Assembly (NCBI RefSeq): GCF_000717185.1
Contig: NZ_JNYE01000052.1
Span: 17,167 to 81,166, forward strand
Source: Kitasatospora phosalacinea
GTDB taxonomy: Bacteria; Actinomycetota; Actinomycetes; Streptomycetales; Streptomycetaceae
DNA: 64,000 nt
Direction of reading: 5' to 3'
The translations under genes and the position numbers were made by a program. Positions within the stretch are counted from its first letter, which is position 1. Every line of letters starts with the position of its first letter. The notes beneath the pieces are model-generated. The model was given only the letters and a program-made list of their open reading frames with translations, searched no databases and was not told the origin of the DNA. Below are positions 41,037-49,145 of the stretch, in pieces.

Positions 41037-43208
41037 TCAGGTAGCGAGCCGGTGCAGCAGGAGCAACGCCACGTCGTCCTGCCGGACTTCGCGCTCCGTC
41101 ACGTTCAGCGTCAGCAGGTCGGCCAGCCGCTCCAGCGCCTCCGGCCGCTCCAGCCGACCGGCCCCGCCCGCCTCCGCCGTCCACAGCTCCAGCCCTCCCA
41201 GCATCCGCTGCACCGACTCGTCGTAGTCCTCGTCCCGGACCTCCACCAGCCCGTCCGTGTAGGCCAGCAGCGTCTCGCCCGGCTCCAGCCGCGCCTCGGC
41301 CGGCGGGTAGCGCACCCCCGGCAGCACGCCCAGCGGCGGGCCGCCCGGCAGCTCCAGCTCCGCCGCCCCCGCCGCCCCGATCCGCACCGGCGGCGGGTGC
41401 CCGGCCCGGGCCGCCCGCAGCACCCCGGTCGCCGGGTCCAGCACCACGTACAGGCAGGTGGCGAACAGCTCGGTCTCCATCCCGGCCAGCAGCCGGCTGG
41501 TCCGCTCCAGCGTGGTCGCCGGGTCGTGCCCGTCCGTCGCGTACGCCCACAGGCCCGAGCGCAGCTGGCCCATCACCGCGGTCGCCTCCGCGTTGTGGCC
41601 CTGCACGTCGCCGATCACCAGCCCGACCAGGCCGCCTGGCAGCCGCAGCAGGTCGTACCAGTCGCCGCCGATCTGCATCCCCTCGGTAGAGGGCAGGTAG
41701 CGCGCCGCCGAGGCGATCCCCGGCAGCACCGGCAGCGAGCGCGGCAGCATCGCCCGCTGCAGCTCGCTGGCCCGCTCGTGGTGCACGTCGTACAGCCGGG
41801 CCCGCTCCAGCGACTGCGCCAGGATGCCCGCGAACGCCGAGTACATCGTGCGGTCCTCGCGGCTGAACGAGCGCTCGGTGGCGAAGGTGATCAGGCAGGA
41901 GCCGACCTGCCGGCCCGAGGCCACCAGCGGCAGCACCGTCCAGGCGGCCGGCGCCTCCGGGCCGCGGCGCTCCTGGCCCGGCTCGCTGAACAGCGGCGTC
42001 GCCCGGGCCAGCACGTGCTCCATCACCCCGCCCGCCAGGTCGTGCAGCCGGTTCAGCTCGGCCCGGTGCGGGCCGCCGAACACCGCCGGGGAGACCGGCA
42101 TCAGCCGACCCTCGTCCACCAGGTCCAGCACCACGCCGGCCGCGCCCAGCGCCGGGCGCGCCACGTCGGTCAGCGCCGTGGTCACCTCGCGCACCGTCAC
42201 CGCCCGGGACAGCGCCCGGGTCAGCGCCAGCAGCAGCGTGGAGCGCGCCCCCGCCGCCGCGGCCGCCACCGGACCGCCGCCCGCGGGGCCCGCCCGCCAC
42301 TCCCGCCCGGTCAGCAGCCCCGCCGTCCGCACCGGCCGCTGGTGCACGTCCAGCATCACCTCGCCGGCCTCGTCCACCTGCCAGGGCGCACCGTCCGGCC
42401 GCACCACCCGGTACGAGATCCGGTACGGGCCGCCGGTCGCCAGCGCCTCCGCCAGCGAGGCCTGCACGTCCGGCAGGTCCTCCGGGTGCACCACGTCCGC
42501 CAGCTCCGGCGCCTGCCCGGTCGCCCCCGGCGGCGGCAGGCCCACCACCCGGTACGCCTGCGCGTCCCACAGCGTCTCGCCGGTCACCAAGTCCCGTTCG
42601 AACGCCCCGGCGCCCGCCGAACGCACCGCCAGCGAGATCAACTCACGGTCGGCGGAAGGCAGTTCCGTCCGCGGACCGTCCGAGGCCGGATCGGCCGCGT
42701 GCACGTGGTCCAGCAGGTGCGCGAGCCGGTGCGCGGCCACGTCGGCGAAGGTCTCCAGCAGCTCGACGTCCCGCCGCGGGACGGCCCCGCGGTGGGCCAG
42801 CGCCACCGCCAGCGAACCCACCGGGCTCCCGTCCACCACCAGCGGCAGCACCGCCAGCGCGACCAGGCCGGTGCCCAGGCCCGCCGCCGTGTTCGGGTAG
42901 TCCGTGCTGGTCTGCTGCGGGCTCAGCAGCACCGGCTCCCGCCGCCGCAGTGCCAGCGCCGCGGGCAGGTCGCTCTCCGGGTCGACCAGCCCGTACTTGC
43001 GGTGCGCCCACTCGGGCAGCTCGTGCGAGGCGGTCAGCCGCAGCGTCCCGCCGTCCAGCAGGTACAGCGCCGAACCCTCGCCGGTGATCCAGGCCGGGCC
43101 CTCGGTCAGCAGCGCCGCCAGCAGCTCGGCCGCGCTCGACGCCCGCAGCAGCGCCCGCACGCACCGCAGTTCGGAACGGCTGGCCCGACGCGGAGAGCTC
43201 TGGTCCAT
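41037..43208 (-). CDS. SpoIIE-type PP2C phosphatase with GAF and PAS sensors
   Basis: A 723-aa signalling protein. Order: GAF (LLTEGPAWITGEGSALYLLD, about 35-170), PAS (FERDLVTGETLWDAQAYRVV, about 205-300), second GAF (about 325-480), then a SpoIIE/PP2C domain with IGGDWYDLLRL, IGDVQGHNAEATAVMGQLRS and the metal-site end VRQDDVALLLL. Such proteins dephosphorylate anti-anti-sigma factors. No RsbW-type kinase domain is visible. It lies 103 bp upstream of cvnA on the same strand with an ECF-like promoter ahead of it. Confidence 0.93.
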   Translation of the reverse strand: MDQSSPRRASRSELRCVRALLRASSAAELLAALLTEGPAWITGEGSALYLLDGGTLRLTASHELPEWAHRKYGLVDPESDLPAALALRRREPVLLSPQQTSTDYPNTAAGLGTGLVALAVLPLVVDGSPVGSLAVALAHRGAVPRRDVELLETFADVAAHRLAHLLDHVHAADPASDGPRTELPSADRELISLAVRSAGAGAFERDLVTGETLWDAQAYRVVGLPPPGATGQAPELADVVHPEDLPDVQASLAEALATGGPYRISYRVVRPDGAPWQVDEAGEVMLDVHQRPVRTAGLLTGREWRAGPAGGGPVAAAAAGARSTLLLALTRALSRAVTVREVTTALTDVARPALGAAGVVLDLVDEGRLMPVSPAVFGGPHRAELNRLHDLAGGVMEHVLARATPLFSEPGQERRGPEAPAAWTVLPLVASGRQVGSCLITFATERSFSREDRTMYSAFAGILAQSLERARLYDVHHERASELQRAMLPRSLPVLPGIASAARYLPSTEGMQIGGDWYDLLRLPGGLVGLVIGDVQGHNAEATAVMGQLRSGLWAYATDGHDPATTLERTSRLLAGMETELFATCLYVVLDPATGVLRAARAGHPPPVRIGAAGAAELELPGGPPLGVLPGVRYPPAEARLEPGETLLAYTDGLVEVRDEDYDESVQRMLGGLELWTAEAGGAGRLERPEALERLADLLTLNVTEREVRQDDVALLLLHRLAT

Positions 43209-43251
43209 GCGAAGCGCCCGGCCCTTCCGGTCGACGTGCCAGTGCTGACCA

Positions 43252-43285
43252 TCTTATGGACGCACCGGGCAACCAGGCGCTTTCA
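43252..43285 (-). promoter_or_regulatory. Candidate ECF-type promoter of the SpoIIE-type gene
   Basis: Minus strand TGAAAG (43285-43280), 17 bp, CGTC (43262-43259) then CATAAG. Same layout as the sigma-factor promoter at 21320, except that the sixth -35 base is G. Confidence 0.4.
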
Positions 43286-43402
43286 CGACACGTGGTGAAT
43301 TCCGCGGCATTTCCGACATCTTGCCAGTGGCGGCGAGGGCGGTGACGGGAGTGGGGACGGTGACGGTGACGGGGTGAGGTGGTGGGGCGGGGCCGGGGGC
43401 CG

Positions 43403-43627
43403 CTACTGGCCGTCGACCTCGCCGTAGCCACGCTGCGGGCGCGCCGCGACCGGCCGCAGCGAGCGCAGCCCGCGCGCCACCGCGACGCCGCGCAGCAGCG
43501 CCGCGCCCCAGCCCTCGCCCCGCGGGTCGGCGGTCGGGTGCGGGGAGCCGGGCGCTCCGTCCGGTGCCGTCCGGGGAGCCGGGATCAGCCCCGTGCCAGG
43601 CTCGATGTGCTGAGTCGCCTGCGGCAT
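43403..43627 (-). CDS. Small hypothetical protein
   Basis: A 74-aa protein beginning MPQATQHIEPGTGLIPAPRT. The ATG at 43627 has GGAGG 9 bp upstream, which decides this start over 43675. No signal peptide or membrane helix; Pro/Gly/Arg-rich with a short helix GAALLRGVAVARGLRSLRPV. I recognise no family. The good ribosome site argues that it is translated. Confidence 0.55.
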   Translation of the reverse strand: MPQATQHIEPGTGLIPAPRTAPDGAPGSPHPTADPRGEGWGAALLRGVAVARGLRSLRPVAARPQRGYGEVDGQ

Positions 43628-43847
43628 GTCCCTGATCCTCCGTGCTTGTCGGCCACACCCGTGGAAGGTCTCCACGCGGTATGACTTCCCGACCGAAGGA
43701 CAGTGTTACGCACCAGTGGTGTCGGAATGATGGGGGAGAGGTTGCGAAACGGTGTGGAAGGCGCGCGACCAGCGCGTCCGCCCCGCAGGTCGCGCCCCCG
43801 CGCCTCCGGCGACTCCGCGGCCGCTGGAGCTGCTGGAGCCGCCGCGG

Positions 43848-44042
43848 TCAGGCCCCCGGCTGCTGCTCGGCCGCGGTCTGCGCGAAGTCCTCGTCCAGCA
43901 CCAGGTCCGGCGCGGAGACGGCGTCCTTGAGCGGGCCGAGCCCGTCGCGGTGCTCCGGTGCGGCGTGCGCACTGGGGGCGGTGAGGGAGGCGACCACGCC
44001 TACGGCGAGCGAGGCAAAGGCGAGCATGCTGCGCTTCTTCAT
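43848..44042 (-). CDS. Small secreted protein
   Basis: A 64-aa protein with a Sec signal (MKKRSMLAFASLAVGVVASL, cleavage near SAHAA) and a short acidic mature part (SAPDLVLDEDFAQTAAEQQ). No cysteines. No known family. It is 31 bp from the TetR stop on the same strand and could be read through from that operon. Confidence 0.6.
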   Translation of the reverse strand: MKKRSMLAFASLAVGVVASLTAPSAHAAPEHRDGLGPLKDAVSAPDLVLDEDFAQTAAEQQPGA

Positions 44043-44073
44043 ACCGGGTAGAACGCGGCACCGCCCCGGGAGG

Positions 44074-44652
44074 TCACGGCCCTTCCGCCCCGGGCCAGTT
44101 GGCCAGCCCCTCGACCAGCACCCCGGTCAGCCGCTCCAGCGTGACGTCCGTCCCCTCGGCGAGCTGGAACGCCCCCGCCGTGGTCAACGAGGCGTACCCG
44201 TGGGCCGCCGCCCGCAGCGTCCGCACCGCGTGCACCGCCTCCGCCCCCTCCAGGCCGTAGCCGCGCAGCACCGCGAACAGCACCCCCACCAGCCGCTCGG
44301 CGGCCGCGACCAGCTCCGGATCCGGGTCCGGCACCTGCGGCAGCGCCGCGTACCGCCGCGGGTGCCGCAGGGCGTACGAGGCGTACGCGGCGAGCAGGGC
44401 GCGGACGGCCCCGTCCCGGGAGTGGCCGAGGACGGCGGCGGCCAGGTGGTCGGCCAGCTCCCCGGTGGTGCGGACGGCGACCAGGCGGCGCAGTTCGGGC
44501 AGGCCGCCCGCCACGTGCTTGTACAGCGAGGGGGTGGCGACCCCGGCCCGGGCGGCGACGGCGGACAGGGTGAGCGCCTCGGCGCCCCGGTCGTCGATCA
44601 GGTCGACGGCGTGGTCCACCACGGCGGCGGTGGAGAGTCCGGCGCGGGGCAT
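44074..44652 (-). CDS. TetR/AcrR-family repressor
   Basis: A 192-aa regulator. The N-terminal HTH reads LSAVAARAGVATPSLYKHVA. The C-terminal ligand-binding domain (VRALLAAYASYALRHPRRYA) resembles the WHG-type TetR C-terminal domain. Its ATG overlaps the hydrolase stop by 1 bp (TGATG), so it is translated with that gene. A 21-bp perfect palindrome in front of the hydrolase is the probable operator, giving autoregulation of the pair. Confidence 0.9.
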   Translation of the reverse strand: MPRAGLSTAAVVDHAVDLIDDRGAEALTLSAVAARAGVATPSLYKHVAGGLPELRRLVAVRTTGELADHLAAAVLGHSRDGAVRALLAAYASYALRHPRRYAALPQVPDPDPELVAAAERLVGVLFAVLRGYGLEGAEAVHAVRTLRAAAHGYASLTTAGAFQLAEGTDVTLERLTGVLVEGLANWPGAEGP

Positions 44653-45518
44653 CAGCGGGAGACCTCGTCGTTCTCGTCGTTCTCGTTGTTCTCGTCGGCC
44701 AGTTCGGCCAGGAAGGGCAGCAGGGCGTCGGCGACGGCCTGCGGGTGGCTGGCCATCGGGTAGTGGCCGGCGCCCCCGATCATCACCTTGCGGCCGCTCA
44801 GTGCGGCGGCCTGCCGGTCCGCGACCAGTTCCGGCTTCGGGAAGTCCGGGTCCGCGTCGCCCATCAGTACCAGCGCGGGCACGTCCACGCCCTCGCACCA
44901 GCCGACCGGCGCCGAGTCGCCCTTCAGGTAGCCGCGCAGGGCCGTCTTGCGGGCGGGCTCGCGGAGCATCCGCGCGAGGTCGGCCCGGTGGGCCTCGAAG
45001 TCGGCGGGCCGGGCGGTGGCCGGGTAGTAGAACTTCTGCATCGTGCCCCACAGGCCCGGGAAGGCGGTGATCAGCGGGGCGGCCAGGCCGAACAGCGCCT
45101 TCTGGAAGGCGTTCAGCGGCAGGTTCTCGATGAAGGCGTCGACCAGCACCACGCCGCCGGTCCGCTCGGGGGCGAGCGCCGCGGCGCGCAGCACGGTGGC
45201 GCCGGTGTACGAGCTGCCGACCAGGACGGCGCCGCGCAGGTCCAGGTGGGACAGCAGGGCCACCAGGTCGTCGGCGAGCGCGGCGGGGGTGTGGTCGGTG
45301 AAGCCGGTCGAGGACTCGCCCATGCCGCGCAGGTCCATGGTGACCACCCGGTGCCCGGCGGCGGACAGCAGCGGGACGAGGTGGCGGTAGACGGTGCGCC
45401 GGTCGAGCATGCCGGGCAGCAGGACGACCGGGGCGCCGGAGCCGGGGGCGTCGTCGTAGGCGATCCGGCCGCCGGTGACGTCGAGGTACCGGGTGGTGGT
45501 GCCGAGGGTGCTGTTCAT
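44652..45518 (-). CDS. Alpha/beta hydrolase
   Basis: A 288-aa alpha/beta-hydrolase fold enzyme. Oxyanion region VVLLPGMLDRRTVYRHLVPL, VVTMDLRGMGES, nucleophile elbow VLVGSSYTGATVL (G-S-S-Y-T, Ser as nucleophile), acid Asp in LVLMGDADPDF and the His in GAGHYPMASHP. The tail ENNENDENDE is an odd acidic Asn/Glu/Asp repeat. It heads a two-gene operon with the TetR repressor; substrate unknown, perhaps an ester or lactone. Confidence 0.9.
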   Translation of the reverse strand: MNSTLGTTTRYLDVTGGRIAYDDAPGSGAPVVLLPGMLDRRTVYRHLVPLLSAAGHRVVTMDLRGMGESSTGFTDHTPAALADDLVALLSHLDLRGAVLVGSSYTGATVLRAAALAPERTGGVVLVDAFIENLPLNAFQKALFGLAAPLITAFPGLWGTMQKFYYPATARPADFEAHRADLARMLREPARKTALRGYLKGDSAPVGWCEGVDVPALVLMGDADPDFPKPELVADRQAAALSGRKVMIGGAGHYPMASHPQAVADALLPFLAELADENNENDENDEVSR

Positions 45519-45589
45519 CGCGGGCCTCCTGGGCGGGCGTCGTCCGGCGCCCCGGGCTCCCCTGCCCGGCTGCTGCCGATAGCCATAAA

Positions 45590-45610
45590 GCTAAGGCTAA
45601 TAGCCTTAGC
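45590..45610. promoter_or_regulatory. Perfect palindrome, probable TetR operator
   Basis: GCTAAGGCT-AAT-AGCCTTAGC, 9-bp arms with a 3-nt centre, 72 bp upstream of the hydrolase start. An extra AGCC half-site lies at 45581. The AT-rich content stands out from its surroundings and fits TetR binding over the promoter. Confidence 0.7.
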
Positions 45611-45694
45611 CGTCAAGCCACCGGGCAGCCGGGCGGTCGGGCAGCCGGGCGGTCGGGTCGCCAGGGCGTCGGGTCCACCCCGGAGGGCGGCCGC

Positions 45695-45985
45695 TCAGAT
45701 CCCGTCCACCTTGAACGGGTCGTGCTCGGAGAGCAGCTTCTCCAGTCGGGCCTGGTCGACCCGGCTGGTGAGTGCACCCTCCTCCTGGCGGTCGCGGATC
45801 ACCTTGGCCAGCGTGAACGCGGAGGTGATCTCGTAGAGCAGTCCGACGGCGAGGAAGGCGCGCATCCAGGCGCTGACCGGCAGGTAGGCGATCCCGAGGG
45901 CCAGGGCGACCGTGGCGAACGCGAAGGACGCGACGGCCTGCAGGAAGTAGGCGGAGGTGGTGCGGTGCGGCACGGAGGCTGTCAT
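45695..45985 (-). CDS. YiaA/YiaB-type two-helix membrane protein
   Basis: A 96-aa membrane protein with two transmembrane helices (FLQAVASFAFATVALALGIA and WMRAFLAVGLLYEITSAFTL), matching the YiaAB domain, and a charged C-terminal tail (AKVIRDRQEEGALTSRVDQA). The ATG at 45985 lies downstream of a GGAGG-like site. Function unknown. A TGAGTA palindrome lies 35 bp upstream. Confidence 0.85.
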   Translation of the reverse strand: MTASVPHRTTSAYFLQAVASFAFATVALALGIAYLPVSAWMRAFLAVGLLYEITSAFTLAKVIRDRQEEGALTSRVDQARLEKLLSEHDPFKVDGI

Positions 45986-46019
45986 GGGCCCAGGGTCCCG
46001 CCGGGGCGCGGGCGGGTCG

Positions 46020-46035
46020 TGAGTACGGATACTCA
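46020..46035. promoter_or_regulatory. TGAGTA-CGGA-TACTCA palindrome
   Basis: A perfect 6-bp inverted repeat with a 4-nt centre, directly upstream of the YiaAB-type gene. Probably an operator; the cognate factor is not identifiable here. Confidence 0.5.
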
Positions 46036-46214
46036 ATCGCTCCGTCACGTTCCGTCATGGCCGGATTCGGGTGGTCTGGTGAATCGTCACAAATCGCCCA
46101 TAGGGCGTCAGGAAAGTTTCACTGCACCTCGGAAGGCGCTTGGAATCATGGGGTCCATAGGATTAACGTTTGATAACGCAGCGCGGTCGGCAACGCCGTA
46201 ACCATGCGGCACCG

Positions 46215-46365
46215 TGCGCCACGCCTAATCCACCGGGCCCGCCCCCGCGGCAGGTCCAGGAGCCGGGGAACCACGTTCCACCGGGGTGAATCGGGACGGC
46301 CCTGGGCCCGACCGTAGGAGACCTTCCACCTCCGAACCCGTCAGCTAACCCGGTCGGCGGCAGGG
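46215..46365 (+). ncRNA. ydaO-yuaA (c-di-AMP) riboswitch
   Basis: The leader of the M23 peptidase has the hallmark blocks of this class in order: GCCGGGGAACCA, then CCGGGGTGAATCGGG, then GTAGGAGACCTTCC, then CTCCGAACCCGTCAGCTAAC near the 3' end, closing with GGTCGGCGGCA. It ends just before the GGAAGGAAGGA ribosome site. Actinomycete wall hydrolases are typical targets. c-di-AMP binding would reduce expression by a transcriptional or translational off-switch. Boundaries are approximate. Confidence 0.88.
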
Positions 46366-46384
46366 AAGGAAGGAGCACGCCCCC

Positions 46385-47242
46385 GTGGCGTCGACCTACA
46401 CCGAGAGCACCGCCGGCACCCAGCTGCTCGACCACCCGGTCGAGGCCGAGTCCTTCCGGCACCGGCTGCCCCGCCAGGCCCGCACCGGCGCCCCCCTGCT
46501 GGGCGTCACCGCGATGACCGCCGCGCTCGGCGCCACCGGACTCGCCACCGCCCCCGCCCAGGCCGCCGTACCGGCCCCGGCACCCGTCACCGCCACCGAC
46601 GGGGCCTCCGACGGACTGCTCGCCGCAGACCCCGGACTCGCCCTCGCCGCCCGCATCCTGCAGCAGGCCGACGGGCAGCGCACCACCACCGAGGAATCCG
46701 CCCGGCTCGCCGCCGCCCAGGAGGCCGAGGCCAAGCACGCCGACCGCCAGGCCGGGACCGTGGCCGCGAACGCCGCGGCCGTCGCGAACGCCGAGAGTGC
46801 CGCGGTCGACGGGACCGCCGCGGTCGACGGGACCGCCGCCGACCGCTCCGCGCCCGCCCTCCCGTTGACCGGCTACCGGCTGACCGAGCAGTACGCCCCG
46901 GCCGGTGCGCACTGGGCCCACCTGCACACCGGCCTGGACTTCGCCGCCCGCACCGGCACCCCCGTCACCGCCGTCACCGGCGGCACCGTCACCGCCGCGG
47001 GCTGGTCCGGTACGCACGGCTACCGCGTCATCCAGACCCTCCCCGACGGCACCGAGGTCTGGTACTGCCACCTCTCCCGGATCGCCACCGCCTCCGGCCC
47101 GGTCGCCCCCGGCACCGTCCTCGGCGCCGTCGGCGCCACCGGCAGCGCCACCACCCCGCACCTGCACCTCGAAGTCCGCCCGGCGGGCGGCGCCCCCGTC
47201 GACCCGCTGCCCTGGCTCCAGCACCTCGGCCTGCAGCCGTAG
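46385..47242 (+). CDS. Secreted M23 peptidase (lysostaphin-type wall endopeptidase)
   Basis: A 285-aa exported protein with a GTG start 10 bp after GGAAGGAAGGA. A hydrophobic segment (residues 35-58) ends in PAQAA, giving signal cleavage. An Ala/Gln/Glu-rich helical linker (ARLAAAQEAEAKHADRQAGT) with a duplicated AVDGTA follows. The LytM domain carries the zinc ligands in HLHTGLDFAARTG and the HxH in PHLHLEVRPAGG. It should cleave peptidoglycan cross-bridges. Control by the upstream c-di-AMP riboswitch ties wall turnover to osmotic signalling. Confidence 0.93.
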   Translation: MASTYTESTAGTQLLDHPVEAESFRHRLPRQARTGAPLLGVTAMTAALGATGLATAPAQAAVPAPAPVTATDGASDGLLAADPGLALAARILQQADGQRTTTEESARLAAAQEAEAKHADRQAGTVAANAAAVANAESAAVDGTAAVDGTAADRSAPALPLTGYRLTEQYAPAGAHWAHLHTGLDFAARTGTPVTAVTGGTVTAAGWSGTHGYRVIQTLPDGTEVWYCHLSRIATASGPVAPGTVLGAVGATGSATTPHLHLEVRPAGGAPVDPLPWLQHLGLQP

Positions 47243-47250
47243 TTCCGTCC

Positions 47251-47295
47251 GGCCACCCCGTCCGGACGGGACGGCCCGCCCGGACGGGGTGGGCC
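47251..47295. terminator. Convergent terminator hairpin
   Basis: GGCCACCCCGTCCGG pairs with CCGGACGGGGTGGGCC (one bulged G, 14-nt loop) between the M23 gene (+) and the SDR gene (-). Confidence 0.75.
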
Positions 47296-47304
47296 GCACC
47301 GCGC

Positions 47305-48123
47305 TCAGCTCGCCTGGCCGGTCGGCATGACGGTGACCTGCTGGAGGTTGACCCGCGGCGGCAGGGCGGCCAGGAACCCGACCGTCCGGGCGATGTCGCC
47401 GGGAACGAGCCACTCCATCGTCTCCTTGGAACCGGCCAGCCAGTCGAGCGCGCCCCGGTCGGTGACGTGGTCCTGGAGCTCCGTCCCGACGATGCCCGGC
47501 TCGATCGTCGAGACCCGGACGTGCTTCGCGCCCAGCTCGGCCCGCAGGTGGCGGGAGAGGTGGGTGACGTAGGCCTTCGTCGCGGAGTAGACGGCGAAGG
47601 TCGGGAAGATGTTCTGCGCCGCGATCGACGAGGTGTTGACCAGGTCGGCGACGCCGCGTTCGGCCGCGGCCGCGACCAGCTGCGGGGTGAACGCGCCGAT
47701 CACGTTCATCAGGCCGGAGACGTTGAGGTCGATCTGCCGCTGCCACTGGTCCACCGCCAACTCCTCGACCGGCGCCGGGAGCATCACCCCCGCGTTGTTG
47801 AACAGCAGGTCCGCGCCGCCCAGTTCGGCGGCGACCCGGTCGGCGGCCGCCCGCACCGCGGCCCGGTCGGTGACGTCCGCGGCGATCGCCAGGGCGGTGC
47901 CGCCGGCCCGCTCGATCCGGTCGGCCAGCGCGGCCAGCCGCTCGGCGCGGCGGGCCAGCAGGACGACCCGAGCGCCGAGCCCGGCGAGCTCCTCGGCGGT
48001 GGCCTCGCCGATGCCGCTGGAGGCGCCGGTGACCACGGCGGTGCGGCCGGCCAGGGGCAGGGGGACGAGGGGCAGGGCGGCGGGGGACGGGGCGGCGGGG
48101 GACGGGGAGGTGGGCGTGGACAT
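47305..48123 (-). CDS. Short-chain dehydrogenase/reductase
   Basis: A 272-aa classical SDR. Cofactor site VVTGASSGIGEATAEEL, NNAGVMLPAPVEE, the Ser in NTSSIAAQN and the YxxxK active site VYSATKAYVTHL. The Arg in LLARRAERL after beta-2 suggests NADP(H) preference. An N-terminal Pro/Ser/Ala tail of about 25 residues precedes the domain. Substrate unknown. The XRE regulator starts 173 bp away in the divergent direction. Confidence 0.9.
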   Translation of the reverse strand: MSTPTSPSPAAPSPAALPLVPLPLAGRTAVVTGASSGIGEATAEELAGLGARVVLLARRAERLAALADRIERAGGTALAIAADVTDRAAVRAAADRVAAELGGADLLFNNAGVMLPAPVEELAVDQWQRQIDLNVSGLMNVIGAFTPQLVAAAAERGVADLVNTSSIAAQNIFPTFAVYSATKAYVTHLSRHLRAELGAKHVRVSTIEPGIVGTELQDHVTDRGALDWLAGSKETMEWLVPGDIARTVGFLAALPPRVNLQQVTVMPTGQAS

Positions 48124-48296
48124 GGTGTGCCTTCCTGGCCGAGCACGGGAGTTGCGGCGCCGGAGGACCCGGCCGCCGTTCCAGCAGACCAGCTCGACGG
48201 GCCCGCGGACGGCCCCGGGCGGACCCTGCGCCGACTGGTACCGCCAGGGCCACCCACGGCCCGTCGACGCGCCCCGGGAGCCCGCACACTTGGTCC

Positions 48297-49145
48297 ATGG
48301 AACGCAGCAGGGAAATCGCCGACTTCCTCCGCACCCGGCGCGCCGCGATCGCCCCGGAGGCGGCCGGGCTGCCCGCGGACGGCCGGGTGCGACGGGTGCC
48401 CGGCCTGCGCCGCGACGAGGTGGCCCGGCTGGCCGGCGTCAGCACCGAGTACTACACGCGCCTCGAACAGGGCCGGGCCGGGCGCCCGTCCACCGAAGTG
48501 GTCCAGGCGCTGGCCCGCGCCCTGCGGCTCGACCCCTCCGAGCGCGAGCACCTCGCCGACCTGCTGCTCCCCGCCGAGCACGCGGCCCGCCGCGCCCCGG
48601 AGCGGCCGCAGCGGGTCAGGCCGGGGCTGCACCTGATGCTGGAGACCCTGGCGCACGTCCCGGCGTTCGTCCTCGGGCGGCGCACCGACGTCCTGGCCGC
48701 CAACCGGCTGGCCCGGGAGGTCCTCGTCGACTTCGACGCGCTCCCGGCCACCCGCCGCAACCTGGCCCGCTACTACCTGCTCGAACCGCAGGCCCGCGAG
48801 CGGGTCGGCGACTGGGCGACGATCGCCGCCGAGACCGTGGCCATGCTCCGCCTGGAAGCCGGACGGTACCCCGACGACCGCAGGCTGGCCGAGCTGATCG
48901 GCGAACTCACGCTGCGCTGCCCGGAGTTCCCCACCTGGTGGAACGACCACCGGGTGCTCCGCCGCACCCACGGCGCCAAGCACTACGTCCACCCGCTGGT
49001 GGGCGACCTGCACTTCTCCTACGAGTCCTTCCAGGCCCCCGGCGACCCGGACCAGACGCTGTGCGTCTACTCCGTGGAACCCGCCTCCGCCACCGCCGAC
49101 GCCCTGCGCCTGCTGGCCGGCTGGAGCGCCCCGGCCGCGACCTGA
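48297..49145 (+). CDS. XRE-family regulator with MmyB-like ligand-binding domain
   Basis: A 282-aa regulator. N-terminal HTH RRDEVARLAGVSTEYYTRLE then QGRAGRPSTEVVQALARALR. The C-terminal domain (FVLGRRTDVLAANRLAREVL, CPEFPTWWNDHRVLRRTHGA, KHYVHPLVGDLHFSYESF) matches the MmyB-like PAS-type ligand-binding domain common in actinobacteria. It is divergent from the SDR gene, a frequent arrangement in which this regulator type controls the neighbouring SDR. Confidence 0.92.
   Translation: MERSREIADFLRTRRAAIAPEAAGLPADGRVRRVPGLRRDEVARLAGVSTEYYTRLEQGRAGRPSTEVVQALARALRLDPSEREHLADLLLPAEHAARRAPERPQRVRPGLHLMLETLAHVPAFVLGRRTDVLAANRLAREVLVDFDALPATRRNLARYYLLEPQARERVGDWATIAAETVAMLRLEAGRYPDDRRLAELIGELTLRCPEFPTWWNDHRVLRRTHGAKHYVHPLVGDLHFSYESFQAPGDPDQTLCVYSVEPASATADALRLLAGWSAPAAT

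Noticed and set aside
35841..43208. Biosynthetic gene cluster because of two P450 genes
   Set aside because: The P450 genes belong to a conservon and no scaffold-forming enzymes are nearby.
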